Shown: positions 41,509 to 56,193, counted from the stretch's first letter. The stretch is DNA of 64,000 nt from Bacillus stratosphericus (GCF_020524495.1 NZ_JAIVLB010000014.1:1-64000); one strand, 5' to 3'. Notes: generated by a model from the letters alone, not told the origin. Numbers and translations: made by a program.

Positions 41509-42045
41509 ATGTCTCGCGTAGGTAAAAAACTACTTGAGATCCCTTCAGGTGTAACTGTGACAAAGAACGATAACACAGTGACAGTAAAGGGACCAAAAGG
41601 TGAACTAACTCGTACGTTTCACCCTGATATGGAAATTAAAATTGAGGACAACGTCTTAACTGTAAGCCGTCCGTCTGAACATAAAGAACACCGTGCATTA
41701 CATGGTACAACACGTAGCTTGCTTGCAAACATGGTTGAAGGTGTATCTAAAGGTTTCGAAAGAGGTTTAGAACTTATCGGTGTCGGTTACCGTGCAGCTA
41801 AATCTGGAAACAAACTTGTTCTTAACGTTGGATACTCTCACCCAGTTGAAATCGTTCCTGAGGCTGGAGTTGAAATCGAAGTTCCATCTCAAACGAAAGT
41901 AATCGTTAAAGGTATCGATAAAGAGCGTGTAGGAGCTCTAGCTTCTAACATCCGCGCTGTCCGTTCTCCAGAGCCTTACAAAGGTAAAGGAATTCGTTAC
42001 GAAGGTGAATTCGTTCGCCGTAAAGAAGGAAAAACTGGTAAGTAA
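41509..42045 (+). CDS. rplF: Ribosomal protein L6
   Basis: L6 sits near the sarcin-ricin loop. ATG 41509 after TGGAGGTG gives 178 aa starting [14 protein letters not shown]; the frame from 41494 adds five leader codons. The duplicated fold ends with [15 protein letters not shown], the family signature. Confidence 0.97.
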   Translation: MSRVGKKLLEIPSGVTVTKNDNTVTVKGPKGELTRTFHPDMEIKIEDNVLTVSRPSEHKEHRALHGTTRSLLANMVEGVSKGFERGLELIGVGYRAAKSGNKLVLNVGYSHPVEIVPEAGVEIEVPSQTKVIVKGIDKERVGALASNIRAVRSPEPYKGKGIRYEGEFVRRKEGKTGK

Positions 42046-42077
42046 GACCGCTTAAAGTGAAGAAAGGAGTGACTCCG

Positions 42078-42440
42078 ATGATTACGAAAACTAGCAAAAA
42101 CGCTACTCGTCTTAAAAGACATGCTCGTGTTCGTGCGAAACTTTCAGGTTCTGCTGAAAGACCTCGCCTTAATGTTTTCCGTTCTAACAAGAATATCTAC
42201 GCTCAAGTAATTGATGATGTTAACGGTGTAACACTTGTAAGTGCTTCTACTCTTGATAAAGAGTTAAAGATCGAGAATAGTTCTGACACTGCAGCTGCTA
42301 CGAAAGTTGGCGAACTTGTTGCAAAACGTGCTGTTGAAAAAGGCATTTCTAACGTGGTATTTGACCGCGGAGGATACCTATATCATGGACGTGTAAAAGC
42401 TCTAGCTGAAGCTGCTCGTGAGGCTGGACTTAAATTTTAA
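42078..42440 (+). CDS. rplR: Ribosomal protein L18
   Basis: L18 binds 5S rRNA. It is 120 aa from ATG 42078 ([19 protein letters not shown]) after AAAGGAGTGA. The C-terminus contains [18 protein letters not shown], typical of the family. Confidence 0.97.
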   Translation: MITKTSKNATRLKRHARVRAKLSGSAERPRLNVFRSNKNIYAQVIDDVNGVTLVSASTLDKELKIENSSDTAAATKVGELVAKRAVEKGISNVVFDRGGYLYHGRVKALAEAAREAGLKF

Positions 42441-42443
42441 TAA

Positions 42444-43161
<718 letters not shown>

Positions 43162-43179
43162 AACATTTTTAATTGATAA

Positions 43180-43632
<453 letters not shown>

Positions 43633-43633
43633 C

Positions 43634-44926
43634 TTGTTTAAGACAATCTCCAATTTTATGCGCGTGAAAGATATACGGAATAAGATTATATTCACACTTT
43701 TAATGTTAGTCGTCTTTCGTATAGGTGCTTTCATCCCTGTGCCTAATGTGAACGCCGAAGTTCTCCAGGCACAGGACCAAATGAGTGTTTTCGGAATTCT
43801 CAACACGTTTGGGGGCGGGGCACTTTTCCAATTCTCTATTCTTGCAATGGGGATTATGCCGTATATCACCGCTTCAATCATCATCCAGCTCTTGCAGATG
43901 GATGTTGTTCCGAAGTTTACTGAGTGGTCAAAGCAAGGAGAGGTTGGCCGCCGAAAATTAGCACAATTCACAAGGTATTTTACAATTGTTCTAGGATTTA
44001 TCCAGGCGCTAGGAATGTCGTATGGATTCAACAATATGGCAGGAGGCATGCTGATTGAAAACCAAGGTGTTTCAACGTATCTCTTAATTGCGGTCGTACT
44101 CACTGCGGGAACAGCATTTTTAATGTGGCTGGGAGAGCAGATTACTGCTCACGGTGTTGGTAACGGTATTTCGATTATTATCTTTGCCGGTATCATCGCA
44201 GGTGTCCCTCAAACATTAAAACAAGTGTACGCTCAGCAATTTGTAGGTGGAGATGGACAGTTGTTCATGCAGATCCTTAAAATTGCCCTTATTGTGATTG
44301 CCATTCTTGTCATTGTTATAGGTGTTATATACATTCAAATGGCAGTGAGAAAGATTGCGATTCAATATTCAAAAGGAACTGGTCGTGCACAAATGTCTGC
44401 TAGTCAAGCAACGCACCTTCCATTGAAAGTGAATCCAGCAGGGGTGATACCAGTCATCTTTGCCGTTGCTTTCATTATTACTCCTCAGACGATCGCATCG
44501 TTCTTCGGAACAAATAATGTGACAACTTGGATAACTAACAACTTTGACTATACTAAGCCAATCGGTATGACGATTTATGTAGCACTGATTGTTGCTTTCA
44601 CATATTTTTATGCCTTTGTCCAAGTAAACCCTGAACAAATGGCTGAAAATCTGCAAAAGCAGGGTGGCTATATCCCGGGAGTTCGTCCAGGGAAAATGAC
44701 TCAAGATAGAATTACGAGCATTTTGTACCGACTCACTTTTGTGGGCGCCATTTTCTTAGCCGTGATTTCAATACTTCCTATCTTTTTCATTCAATTCGCT
44801 GGATTACCTTCGGCTGCACAAATTGGCGGCACAAGTCTTCTCATTGTTGTAGGTGTTGCACTTGAAACAATGAAACAGCTTGAAAGCCAATTAGTGAAAC
44901 GAAACTACCGTGGATTTATGAAATAA
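43634..44926 (+). CDS. secY: SecY, protein translocase channel
   Basis: The pore subunit of SecYEG in the cytoplasmic membrane. It is 430 aa with ten hydrophobic helices, including TM2 with GIMPYITASIIIQLL. Cytoplasmic loops include VNPEQMAENLQKQGGYIPG and the SecA-contact loop RPGKMTQDRI. The start is TTG 43634 with GAGGTGAT in the end of rplO. A hairpin follows before adk. Confidence 0.98.
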   Translation: MFKTISNFMRVKDIRNKIIFTLLMLVVFRIGAFIPVPNVNAEVLQAQDQMSVFGILNTFGGGALFQFSILAMGIMPYITASIIIQLLQMDVVPKFTEWSKQGEVGRRKLAQFTRYFTIVLGFIQALGMSYGFNNMAGGMLIENQGVSTYLLIAVVLTAGTAFLMWLGEQITAHGVGNGISIIIFAGIIAGVPQTLKQVYAQQFVGGDGQLFMQILKIALIVIAILVIVIGVIYIQMAVRKIAIQYSKGTGRAQMSASQATHLPLKVNPAGVIPVIFAVAFIITPQTIASFFGTNNVTTWITNNFDYTKPIGMTIYVALIVAFTYFYAFVQVNPEQMAENLQKQGGYIPGVRPGKMTQDRITSILYRLTFVGAIFLAVISILPIFFIQFAGLPSAAQIGGTSLLIVVGVALETMKQLESQLVKRNYRGFMK

Positions 44927-46377
<1,451 letters not shown>

Positions 46378-46551
46378 GTCTTCACTAAAGCCTTTCAAGC
46401 CCAAATCGGGCAGGTTGTCTGTATAGTCCAAGGAAAGAACAAGATCAGTATACAGTTGTTCAGCGGCATGTTCGGTGGCTGCCATGTACTAGTCGCAGAC
46501 GGAGAAAAGCGTAAATTTCATTCTCCTAAGAAAAAAATATCAATCATTTAA
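46378..46551 (+). pseudogene. Decayed KOW-domain RNA-binding protein gene (ybzG-like)
   Basis: Between map and infA, a frame open from 46378 to the TAA at 46549 reads IGQVVCIVQG, then an unrelated 16-residue stretch, then VLVADGEKRKFHSPKKK. That is the pattern of the short KOW/L14e-like protein found at this place in Bacillus. In the middle, the next frame (from 46434) gives KEQDQYTVV, the expected continuation, so two compensating frameshifts seem to have scrambled the centre. There is no ATG, GTG or TTG before the homology and no convincing SD. The remaining bases to infA (46552-46690) hold no recognisable gene. The family assignment is from memory of the consensus and needs a search. Confidence 0.55.
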
Positions 46552-46690
46552 CCTTTTATGATTGCGTATCTCCGGAAGTTCAGAACAGTATATTCAAAAC
46601 AGGTCGGGTGATAGATGGACAATTGAGATAATCTCTTTTGGACATTTATCAGAGAGCAAGTTACTGATTTGAAGAAGGGAGAACACTTGA

Positions 46691-47054
<364 letters not shown>

Positions 47055-47057
47055 TAA

Positions 47058-47441
<384 letters not shown>

Positions 47442-47458
47442 GTAAAGGAGGTAGTTAA

Positions 47459-47857
<399 letters not shown>

Positions 47858-47873
47858 TTTGTTTGTATAGATT

Positions 47874-47902
47874 TTGTGTCCCTGTCAATAATGGGTTATG
47901 AT
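47874..47902 (+). promoter_or_regulatory. Probable internal promoter for rpoA-rplQ
   Basis: TTGTGT (47874-47879), 17 bp, TATGAT (47897-47902), in the unusually long rpsK-rpoA gap; a leader of about 120 nt follows. Confidence 0.6.
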
Positions 47903-48032
47903 ACAGTTATTTATGAGACGAATACACGACTCGTTGCCTCAGCACATACGGGACTAAACAATGAGGAATTTCGGATGGAATCTTATATGATTCTATTCGA
48001 GGTTTCGACGTTTTGAAGGAGGGTTTTATTAG

Positions 48033-48977
48033 ATGATCGAAATTGAAAAACCAAAAATCGAAACGGTTGAAATCAGCGATGATGCCAAGTATGGCAAGTT
48101 TGTCGTAGAGCCACTTGAGCGTGGATATGGTACCACTTTAGGGAACTCCCTTCGTCGTATCCTTTTATCCTCACTTCCTGGTGCAGCTGTAACATCGATC
48201 CAGATAGATGGTGTCTTACACGAATTCTCAACGATTGAAGGCGTGGTTGAAGATGTTACAACAATTATCTTAAACATTAAAAAGCTTGCACTCAAAATTT
48301 ACTCTGAAGAAGAGAAGACGCTTGAAATTGATGTACAAGATGAAGGTGCTGTAACAGCTGCTGATATTACACACGACAGCGATATTGAAATCTTAAATCC
48401 AGATCTTCACATCGCAACTCTTGGCAAGAATGCGAGCTTTCGTGTTCGTTTGACTGCACAAAGAGGTCGTGGGTATAATCCTGCTGATGCAAACAAAAGA
48501 GACGATCAGCCTATCGGCGTGATTCCGATCGACTCAATCTATACACCTGTATCTCGTGTGACTTATCAAGTGGAAAACACCCGTGTTGGGCAAATTACAA
48601 ACTATGATAAACTAACACTAGATGTATGGACTGATGGAAGCACAGGACCGAAAGAAGCGATCGCTCTAGGTTCTAAGATTTTAACTGAACATCTTAATAT
48701 ATTCGTTGGGTTAACTGACGAAGCTCAGCATGCAGAAATCATGGTTGAAAAAGAAGAAGACCAAAAAGAAAAAGTGCTTGAAATGACAATTGAAGAGCTT
48801 GATCTTTCTGTTCGTTCTTACAACTGTTTGAAGCGTGCGGGTATTAACACTGTTCAAGAGCTTGCTAACAAGACAGAAGAGGATATGATGAAAGTTCGTA
48901 ACCTTGGACGTAAATCTCTTGAAGAAGTGAAAGCGAAACTAGAAGAACTTGGACTGGGTCTTCGTAAAGACGATTGA
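48033..48977 (+). CDS. rpoA: RNA polymerase alpha subunit
   Basis: Scaffold for polymerase assembly. It is 314 aa: N-terminal domain with [20 protein letters not shown] and ARGRGYNPA-like [12 protein letters not shown], an acidic linker, and a C-terminal domain with [18 protein letters not shown] and [15 protein letters not shown] for UP elements and activators. AAGGAGGG precedes the ATG. Confidence 0.98.
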   Translation: MIEIEKPKIETVEISDDAKYGKFVVEPLERGYGTTLGNSLRRILLSSLPGAAVTSIQIDGVLHEFSTIEGVVEDVTTIILNIKKLALKIYSEEEKTLEIDVQDEGAVTAADITHDSDIEILNPDLHIATLGKNASFRVRLTAQRGRGYNPADANKRDDQPIGVIPIDSIYTPVSRVTYQVENTRVGQITNYDKLTLDVWTDGSTGPKEAIALGSKILTEHLNIFVGLTDEAQHAEIMVEKEEDQKEKVLEMTIEELDLSVRSYNCLKRAGINTVQELANKTEEDMMKVRNLGRKSLEEVKAKLEELGLGLRKDD

Positions 48978-49034
48978 CTAGTTTCATTGTGAACTAGGAT
49001 TTTCGTGTGTTTTTTATTCATACAGCATCTCTAA

Positions 49035-49415
<381 letters not shown>

Positions 49416-49426
49416 TCACATATCGT

Positions 49427-49481
49427 GTATCTAAGAAAGGGCGGGACAGTTCAAACTGGATCTATGCCCTTTTTTAGATAC
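49427..49481 (+). terminator. Terminator of the S10-spc-alpha superoperon
   Basis: GTATCTAAGAAAGGGC (49427-49442) pairs with GCCCTTTTTTAGATAC (49466-49481): 16 bp with a single G-U. The loop contains CAGTT/AACTG, which can form an inner stem. The 3' arm includes six T residues. It separates rplQ from ecfA1. Confidence 0.85.
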
Positions 49482-49538
49482 TACGGCTGTTTAGGAATAA
49501 GCAAAGAAGAGATTGAGCTGAGAGGAGGTCCGGTAGAG

Positions 49539-50381
49539 ATGGGGAAGACATTAATTGACGTAAAAGACATTGTATTTCGTTATCACAAAGATGCGGACAA
49601 GCCCGTTTTAGATCAAGTATCATTGCATGTGAATCAAAATGAATGGCTCGCCATTGTTGGTCACAACGGTTCAGGTAAATCCACACTTGCCCGCGTACTG
49701 AATGGGCTCATTTTACCGGATGCTGGAACGGTCAAGGTTGGTGAGATTGAGCTGAAAGAAAAAAGTGTTTGGGATATCCGCAAAAAAGTTGGAATGGTCT
49801 TTCAAAACCCAGATAACCAATTCGTTGGCTCAACGGTTCGTGATGATGTGGCTTTTGGTTTAGAAAATAACGGGGTTGAGCGGGAATTGATGATAGAACG
49901 TGTAGATTGGGCTGTCAAACAGGTCAGTATGCAGGAGTTTCTTGATCAAGAGCCGCACCATCTATCAGGCGGGCAAAAGCAGAGAGTAGCCATCGCAGGT
50001 GTGCTTGCCGCAAGCCCTGACATCATGATCTTGGATGAAGCAACATCAATGCTTGATCCGATTGGCCGTGAAGAAGTGTTAGAGACCGTCAGACTGCTGA
50101 AGGAACAAGGAACGGTCACGGTCATCTCCATCACACATGATTTAGACGAGGCTGCGAAAGCAGATCGCGTGATTGTGATGAACGGTGGCAAGAAATTTGC
50201 CGAGGGAACACCAGAGGAAGTATTTGAACTAGATGAACAGCTGGTTCAGATCGGACTTGATCTGCCATTTTGCTACCGGTTGAGCAAGCAATTAAAGCAG
50301 CAAGGTGTGCCACTGGCAAATGCCCACTTGACACAAGAAGGATTGGTGAAAGAGCTATGGACATTACGATCAAAGAATTAG
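49539..50381 (+). CDS. ecfA1: EcfA1, ECF transporter ATPase 1
   Basis: One of two ATPases of the shared energy-coupling module for vitamin/cobalt-type S components. It is 280 aa, with Walker A VGHNGSGKST, the signature LSGGQKQRVA and Walker B ILDEATSMLD. The frame is open from 49425, but that part is the rplQ terminator; ATG 49539 follows AGAGGAGGTC and gives the family start. It overlaps ecfA2 by 25 bases. Confidence 0.96.
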   Translation: MGKTLIDVKDIVFRYHKDADKPVLDQVSLHVNQNEWLAIVGHNGSGKSTLARVLNGLILPDAGTVKVGEIELKEKSVWDIRKKVGMVFQNPDNQFVGSTVRDDVAFGLENNGVERELMIERVDWAVKQVSMQEFLDQEPHHLSGGQKQRVAIAGVLAASPDIMILDEATSMLDPIGREEVLETVRLLKEQGTVTVISITHDLDEAAKADRVIVMNGGKKFAEGTPEEVFELDEQLVQIGLDLPFCYRLSKQLKQQGVPLANAHLTQEGLVKELWTLRSKN

Positions 50382-51226
50382 AGCATCGTTATCAAATGAA
50401 AACGCCGTTTGAGCGTCTCGCTATGTATGATGTCAATGCTTCCATCAAAGAAGGCAGCTATGTCGCTGTCATTGGTCATACGGGCTCTGGCAAGTCTACA
50501 TTGCTGCAGCACTTAAATGGGTTGCTCAAACCAACAAAAGGGAGCATTGCGCTTGGAGATACGGTCTTACAAGCCAATAAAAAGCAGAAGGACTTGAAAT
50601 CCCTTCGGAAAAAAGTAGGCATCGTGTTTCAGTTTCCTGAGCATCAGCTTTTTGAGGAGACCATTCTGAAGGATATCTGTTTTGGTCCAATGAATTTCGG
50701 CGTTCCTCAGGAGAAGGCAGAAGTCAAGGCAAAGGAGATGCTGAAGCTCGTAGGCCTGTCTGAATCCTTATTATCTCGATCACCTTTTGAATTAAGCGGG
50801 GGTCAAATGAGACGCGTGGCGATTGCAGGTGTTCTAGCTATGGAGCCAGAAGTGCTTGTGCTTGATGAGCCGACTGCAGGATTAGATCCACGCGGGCGAA
50901 AAGAAATCATGGACATGTTCTATGAGCTTCATCAAAAAGCAAATCTGACCACGATCCTTGTTACACACAGTATGGAGGATGCCGCTCATTATGCGGATCA
51001 AATGATTGTGATGCATAAAGGAACAGTAAAGGCGACAGGTACGCCGAGAGAGCTATTTGCCAATCGCACAGACATGTCTTCTTTCGGTCTCGACCTCCCG
51101 GAAACGATTAAATTCCAGCAGGCCTTAGAAGAAAAGCTGGGCATTGCGTTTCCAAGGCCGCTTTTAACTATGAAAGAAATGGCAGAAGCCTTAACAGCTC
51201 TATATCAGGAGGACACGTCATCATGA
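50357..51226 (+). CDS. ecfA2: EcfA2, ECF transporter ATPase 2
   Basis: Partner ATPase of EcfA1. It is 289 aa, with Walker A IGHTGSGKST, FQFPEHQLFEET (Q-loop), LSGGQMRRVA and LVLDEPTAGLD. ATG 50357 (MDITIKELEHRYQMK) is the family start; the frame from 50270 lies within ecfA1. It overlaps ecfT by 4 bases. Confidence 0.96.
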   Translation: MDITIKELEHRYQMKTPFERLAMYDVNASIKEGSYVAVIGHTGSGKSTLLQHLNGLLKPTKGSIALGDTVLQANKKQKDLKSLRKKVGIVFQFPEHQLFEETILKDICFGPMNFGVPQEKAEVKAKEMLKLVGLSESLLSRSPFELSGGQMRRVAIAGVLAMEPEVLVLDEPTAGLDPRGRKEIMDMFYELHQKANLTTILVTHSMEDAAHYADQMIVMHKGTVKATGTPRELFANRTDMSSFGLDLPETIKFQQALEEKLGIAFPRPLLTMKEMAEALTALYQEDTSS

Positions 51227-52020
51227 TGGATAGTATGATTATCGGCAAATATGTGCCAGGTTCATCCTTTGTCCATCGTCTTGATCCAAGGACAAAGCTG
51301 TTATCAATTTTCTTTTTCGTCTTTATTGTCTTTTTTGCTAATAACTACATTACTTACGGGCTTTTAGGGGTCTTTACGATCCTTGTGGTGATGTTTTCTC
51401 AGGTGCCGCTTTACTTTATTCTCAAAGGAATGAAGCCGATCCTATGGATTGTCCTCTTTACCTTTATTCTGCATATCTTCATGACAAAGGATGGCGCCTT
51501 GCTATTTCACTTTGGTTTTCTGAATATTTATGAAGAAGGTTTAAAGCAGGGGATATTCATCTCACTCCGTTTTGTCTATCTCATCATGATGACGACACTT
51601 CTAACGTTAACCACAACGCCTATAGAAGTGACAGATGGCATGGAAAAGCTGCTGCACCCCTTCCGTAAAATCAAACTGCCTGTTCATGAGCTTGCTCTCA
51701 TGATGTCCATCTCTCTTCGGTTTATTCCGACTTTACTCGAAGAGACGGACAAAATCATGAAGGCACAAATGGCAAGAGGTGTTGATTTTACTAGCGGACC
51801 AGTGAAAGATCGTTTAAAAGCGATTGTTCCGTTGCTTGTCCCGCTTTTCGTCAGTGCGTTTAAGCGTGCGGAGGAATTGGCGACCGCTATGGAAGCGAGA
51901 GGCTATCGAGGGGGAGAAGGGCGTACGAAATACCGTCAGCTTGTCTGGGGCACGAAAGACACGTTCACGCTGCTTCTATTCATCCTGTTAACAGCACTCC
52001 TTGTGCTTTTTAGAAATTAG
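51223..52020 (+). CDS. ecfT: EcfT, ECF transporter transmembrane coupling protein
   Basis: Membrane scaffold joining EcfA1A2 to exchangeable substrate-binding S components. It is 265 aa, with four to five hydrophobic segments at 25-120 and a C-terminal helix. The two coupling-helix motifs end in alanine-arginine-glycine: KAQMARGVDF and AMEARGYRGG. No S component is in the window, as expected for a group II module. Confidence 0.96.
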   Translation: MMDSMIIGKYVPGSSFVHRLDPRTKLLSIFFFVFIVFFANNYITYGLLGVFTILVVMFSQVPLYFILKGMKPILWIVLFTFILHIFMTKDGALLFHFGFLNIYEEGLKQGIFISLRFVYLIMMTTLLTLTTTPIEVTDGMEKLLHPFRKIKLPVHELALMMSISLRFIPTLLEETDKIMKAQMARGVDFTSGPVKDRLKAIVPLLVPLFVSAFKRAEELATAMEARGYRGGEGRTKYRQLVWGTKDTFTLLLFILLTALLVLFRN

Positions 52021-52031
52021 GTGATGCCTAG

Positions 52032-52775
52032 ATGAAAGTAAAATGTACTGTATCATACGATGGAACACATTTTAAAGGCTATCAGGTGCAGCCTGGGCAG
52101 CGAACCGTACAAACGGAGATTGAGTCTGCCCTTGCCAGAATGCATAAACAGGATGAACTGATTCCGATTGTGGCTTCTGGCCGGACGGACAGCGGTGTTC
52201 ACGCAAAGGGGCAGGTCATCCATTTCGACACCCCGCTTGCCATCACGATGGAGAGATGGCCTTTTGCCCTTAACAGCTTGCTGCCAGATGACATTCGTGT
52301 TCTAAAGGCTGAGGAAGTGGATGAGTCGTTTCATGCAAGATTTGGTGTCGTTTCGAAGGAGTACCGATATAGAGTCTCAACGGAAACGCATCAAAATGTG
52401 TTTACGAGACAGTATGCCTGCCACTATCCTTACCGGCTAGATGTCGACAAAATGAGAGAAGCCGCTGGGCACCTGATTGGCACACATGACTTCACAAGCT
52501 TTTGTGCGGCCAATACAGAGGTTCAGGACAAGGTGAGGGATATTTACGCCCTCGAGTGGAAAAACGTCTCAGATGGGCTTGAAATGCGTGTGAAAGGAAA
52601 TGGTTTTTTATACAACATGGTGCGAATTATTGCTGGGACGTTACTTGAAATCGGATCTGGTAAATTTCACCCTGAAGAGATAAAAGCCATGCTTGCCGCG
52701 CGAAATCGCGAAGTGGCAGGCAAGACTGCGCCTAGTCACGGACTGTATTTATGGGAAGTTTTCTATGACAACTAA
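52032..52775 (+). CDS. truA: tRNA pseudouridine(38-40) synthase
   Basis: Modifies the anticodon stem-loop of many tRNAs. It is 247 aa, with the catalytic aspartate in SGRTDSGVHAKGQVIHF and MRVKGNGFLYNMVRII near the C-terminus. It follows ecfT by 11 nt, in the same transcription unit. Confidence 0.97.
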   Translation: MKVKCTVSYDGTHFKGYQVQPGQRTVQTEIESALARMHKQDELIPIVASGRTDSGVHAKGQVIHFDTPLAITMERWPFALNSLLPDDIRVLKAEEVDESFHARFGVVSKEYRYRVSTETHQNVFTRQYACHYPYRLDVDKMREAAGHLIGTHDFTSFCAANTEVQDKVRDIYALEWKNVSDGLEMRVKGNGFLYNMVRIIAGTLLEIGSGKFHPEEIKAMLAARNREVAGKTAPSHGLYLWEVFYDN

Positions 52776-52793
52776 ACCAGGTGTAACATGTTC

Positions 52794-52822
52794 TTGACAC
52801 AGGAAGCAGAAAGTTATAAGAT
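52794..52822 (+). promoter_or_regulatory. SigA promoter of rplM-rpsI
   Basis: TTGACA (52794-52799), 17 bp, TAAGAT (52817-52822), immediately upstream of the L13 leader. Confidence 0.75.
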
Positions 52823-52836
52823 ATCATATGGTATGT

Positions 52837-52884
52837 ATTTCAACCCCACAAATAAGCCCCGGAAACTTATCTGTGTTTTGAAAT
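52837..52884 (+). promoter_or_regulatory. L13 leader (ribosomal protein autoregulatory RNA)
   Basis: ATTTCAA (52837-52843) pairs with TTGAAAT (52878-52884), and CACAAATAAG pairs with CTTATCTGTG inside it, around GCCCCGGAAA. This is the compact L13-leader structure known before rplM in Bacillales. Confidence 0.85.
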
Positions 52885-52900
52885 AGAACGTAGCATTTGA

Positions 52901-53876
<976 letters not shown>

Positions 53877-53877
53877 T

Positions 53878-54331
53878 CTGGTAATAAGAATACCTTTGCT
53901 GTCTGAATCTTTATATTTTCTATCTGCTTAGCTTAGTACCTATAAATAGGTTCCTACAGTTTGTAGTCCTTCCTATTTTTAGATATTGCTACACTAAGAA
54001 ACTATTCTCTTTAAGAAATAGTTTTCAATGAAGTGGAGCTGTTTGATTTTGAAACTTAATTACTTGCTCAAAAGTGACTTTAAGCAGGGCTAATTAATTA
54101 TTAAATCGAATAAAAATTTTATCCCATTGGATATATACCCATGTTATTTATAGGTAATTCCTTTTTAGTAAGAAACAAATTTATTAAACTTTTAAATTTG
54201 TGACTGGATTACCTTTAAAAAATTTTAGAAAGTCAGTATTCTTAGAAAAACTATTTCATTTAACATATTTGTTAATTTGCATGTTGAAGTTGATTAAAAA
54301 ATACCAAGTTAAGAAAGGGTGCAATTGAAAT
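53878..54331. other. AT-rich non-coding left flank of the restriction-modification island
   Basis: No gene is seen in these 454 bases. They contain a perfect inverted repeat AAACTATT (53999-54006) / AATAGTTT (54017-54024) and an AAGAAAGGG that serves as ribosome-binding site for the next gene. No convincing promoter, integrase or controller gene is visible. Confidence 0.6.
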
Positions 54332-56116
54332 TTGAGCCTTAACAATCTTATTAATCAAATTAACAAAATATCCGATAGCCAGAGGTTAAGGGGAACTTAT
54401 TTTGAGTATATTGTTCAAGCCTACTTAAAGAATGAGCCCATGTATAAGAATGAGTTTACAAATGTTTGGATGTTAAATGAAGTACCATTAGACCTGGGAA
54501 TCTCTCATATTGATACAGGGGTCGATCTAGTTGCACAAAAACGTACTGGTGAACTAGTAGCTATTCAGGCTAAGTTCTATGAAGGTACTGTTCAAAAATC
54601 TAATATTGATTCTTTCTTGGGAGAATTAGGACGTTCTTATTTTTCATCAGGAATTATCGTTAGTACTACAGATAAATGGGGGAAAAATGCTGAACAGGCA
54701 TTAGCGGATAGAGAAGACGTTATAAGAATCGGCTTATCTGATTTGAGGAGTTCTCAGATTGATTGGAATCAATTTTCTTTTGCTAGCCCTGAAGAAGTAA
54801 AGGTTAGAAAAGCAAAAAAAGTTCGTAAGTATCAACAGGATGCTATAAATGCTGCCTTAACTTATTTTGAAAAAAAAGATCGGGGGCAGTTAATTATGGC
54901 TCCTGGTACTGGAAAAACATTTACTAGTTTAAAGTTGACGGAAGCATTGGCAAAAAAGACAAATAAGGAACAGTTTATTGTTTTATATTTGGTTCCAAGT
55001 ATTCAATTATTAACACAGACTCTAAGAGGTTGGAATAATGATTCTGAAATGTCAATCTCCTCAATGGCTGTAACAAGTGATCGAAATGCAAGTAGAGGGA
55101 AAATAAATCAAGATGAAACTAATTTGGTTACTAGAGCCAGTGATATTGGTTATCCAGCTACTACTTCATATAAAAAAGTTGTTTCAAATTATATGGAGCT
55201 ATCAAAAAAGGATAAAACGGAGTTACTTGTTGTGTTTGGGACATATCAATCAATAGATGTTTTAGGCAATGCGCAAAAACATGGATTTCCTGAATTTGAC
55301 TTAATAATTGCTGATGAAGCGCATAGAACGACCGGAGCCACTGCATTAGGAGAAGAAGATAGCGCATTTCAAAAAGTTCATTCTGATAATAATGTTAAAG
55401 GAAACAAACGTCTTTATCAAACAGCAACCCCTAAATTATATGGAGCAGAAGCTAAAAAAAGAGCAGAGGCATCTTCTGTGGTTATCTCTAGTATGGATGA
55501 CCCAGAAAGATATGGTGAAGTGTTTTATCGTTTGGGTTTTGGAGATGCGATCTCACAAGACTATTTGACAGATTATAAATTGATGGTACTTGCTGTTGAT
55601 GAAACCGTTATTCAAAAAGATATGCAAAAATCAATTGCTGATCCCGAAAATGGGTTAGGGATTGATGATATTGGTCGGATTATCGGTATTTGGAATGGCA
55701 TGATCAAGAGAGAAACATTTTCAAATAAAGTAAGTGGTGATCCTATGAAACGTGCGATAGCCTTTTCTAGGACGATTAAGGACAGTCAAAAAATTACTAA
55801 TCAGTTTGAAAATGTTGTTAATGATTATCTAAACTTAGAAGGAGGCTATCGTGCAGAAGTTCGACATGTTGACGGAGGTATGAACGCATTAGAGAAGAAC
55901 GAAGCGCTTGATTGGTTAGCTAGTGAAAATATACCTGATAATTCAGCTCGAATTCTATCCAATGTGCGATTTCTTACTGAGGGAATTGATGTTCCTAATC
56001 TGGATGCAATCATCTTCTTATCACCTAGGAAGTCTCAAGTAGATATTGTTCAAGCTGTTGGGAGGATTATCCGTAAATCGACAAAGAATATGGGTACATT
56101 ATTTTACCCATCGTAA
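54332..56116 (+). CDS. Type ISP restriction-modification enzyme, N-terminal part (nuclease-helicase)
   Basis: A 594-aa open frame from TTG 54332 (weak SD AAAGGG 12 nt upstream). Residues 1-150 are an Mrr/restriction-endonuclease-like domain with GVDLVA ... AIQAKFY, the D-x(n)-Q-x-K catalytic pattern. Residues 165-590 are an SF2 helicase: motif I APGTGKT at 190-196, motif II DEAH at 328-331, motif III TATP, motif V FLTEGIDVPNLD and motif VI QAVGRIIRK. After motif VI the frame drifts into KSTKNMGTLFYPS and stops. The other frame gives the expected KEYGYIILPIVIPAGE. It would be a truncated protein without methyltransferase. Confidence 0.85.
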   Translation: MSLNNLINQINKISDSQRLRGTYFEYIVQAYLKNEPMYKNEFTNVWMLNEVPLDLGISHIDTGVDLVAQKRTGELVAIQAKFYEGTVQKSNIDSFLGELGRSYFSSGIIVSTTDKWGKNAEQALADREDVIRIGLSDLRSSQIDWNQFSFASPEEVKVRKAKKVRKYQQDAINAALTYFEKKDRGQLIMAPGTGKTFTSLKLTEALAKKTNKEQFIVLYLVPSIQLLTQTLRGWNNDSEMSISSMAVTSDRNASRGKINQDETNLVTRASDIGYPATTSYKKVVSNYMELSKKDKTELLVVFGTYQSIDVLGNAQKHGFPEFDLIIADEAHRTTGATALGEEDSAFQKVHSDNNVKGNKRLYQTATPKLYGAEAKKRAEASSVVISSMDDPERYGEVFYRLGFGDAISQDYLTDYKLMVLAVDETVIQKDMQKSIADPENGLGIDDIGRIIGIWNGMIKRETFSNKVSGDPMKRAIAFSRTIKDSQKITNQFENVVNDYLNLEGGYRAEVRHVDGGMNALEKNEALDWLASENIPDNSARILSNVRFLTEGIDVPNLDAIIFLSPRKSQVDIVQAVGRIIRKSTKNMGTLFYPS

Positions 56117-56193
56117 TACCTGCCGGAGAAACGCCAGAAACCATTTTAGACAATAACAAAACATATGATGTAATTTGGCAAGTCTTAAATGCT

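Noticed and set aside
56069-56100. Programmed -1 frameshift joining the two halves of the type ISP enzyme
   Set aside because: No X-XXY-YYZ heptamer and no evident downstream stimulator; type ISP enzymes are normally encoded in one frame, so a simple deletion is more likely.
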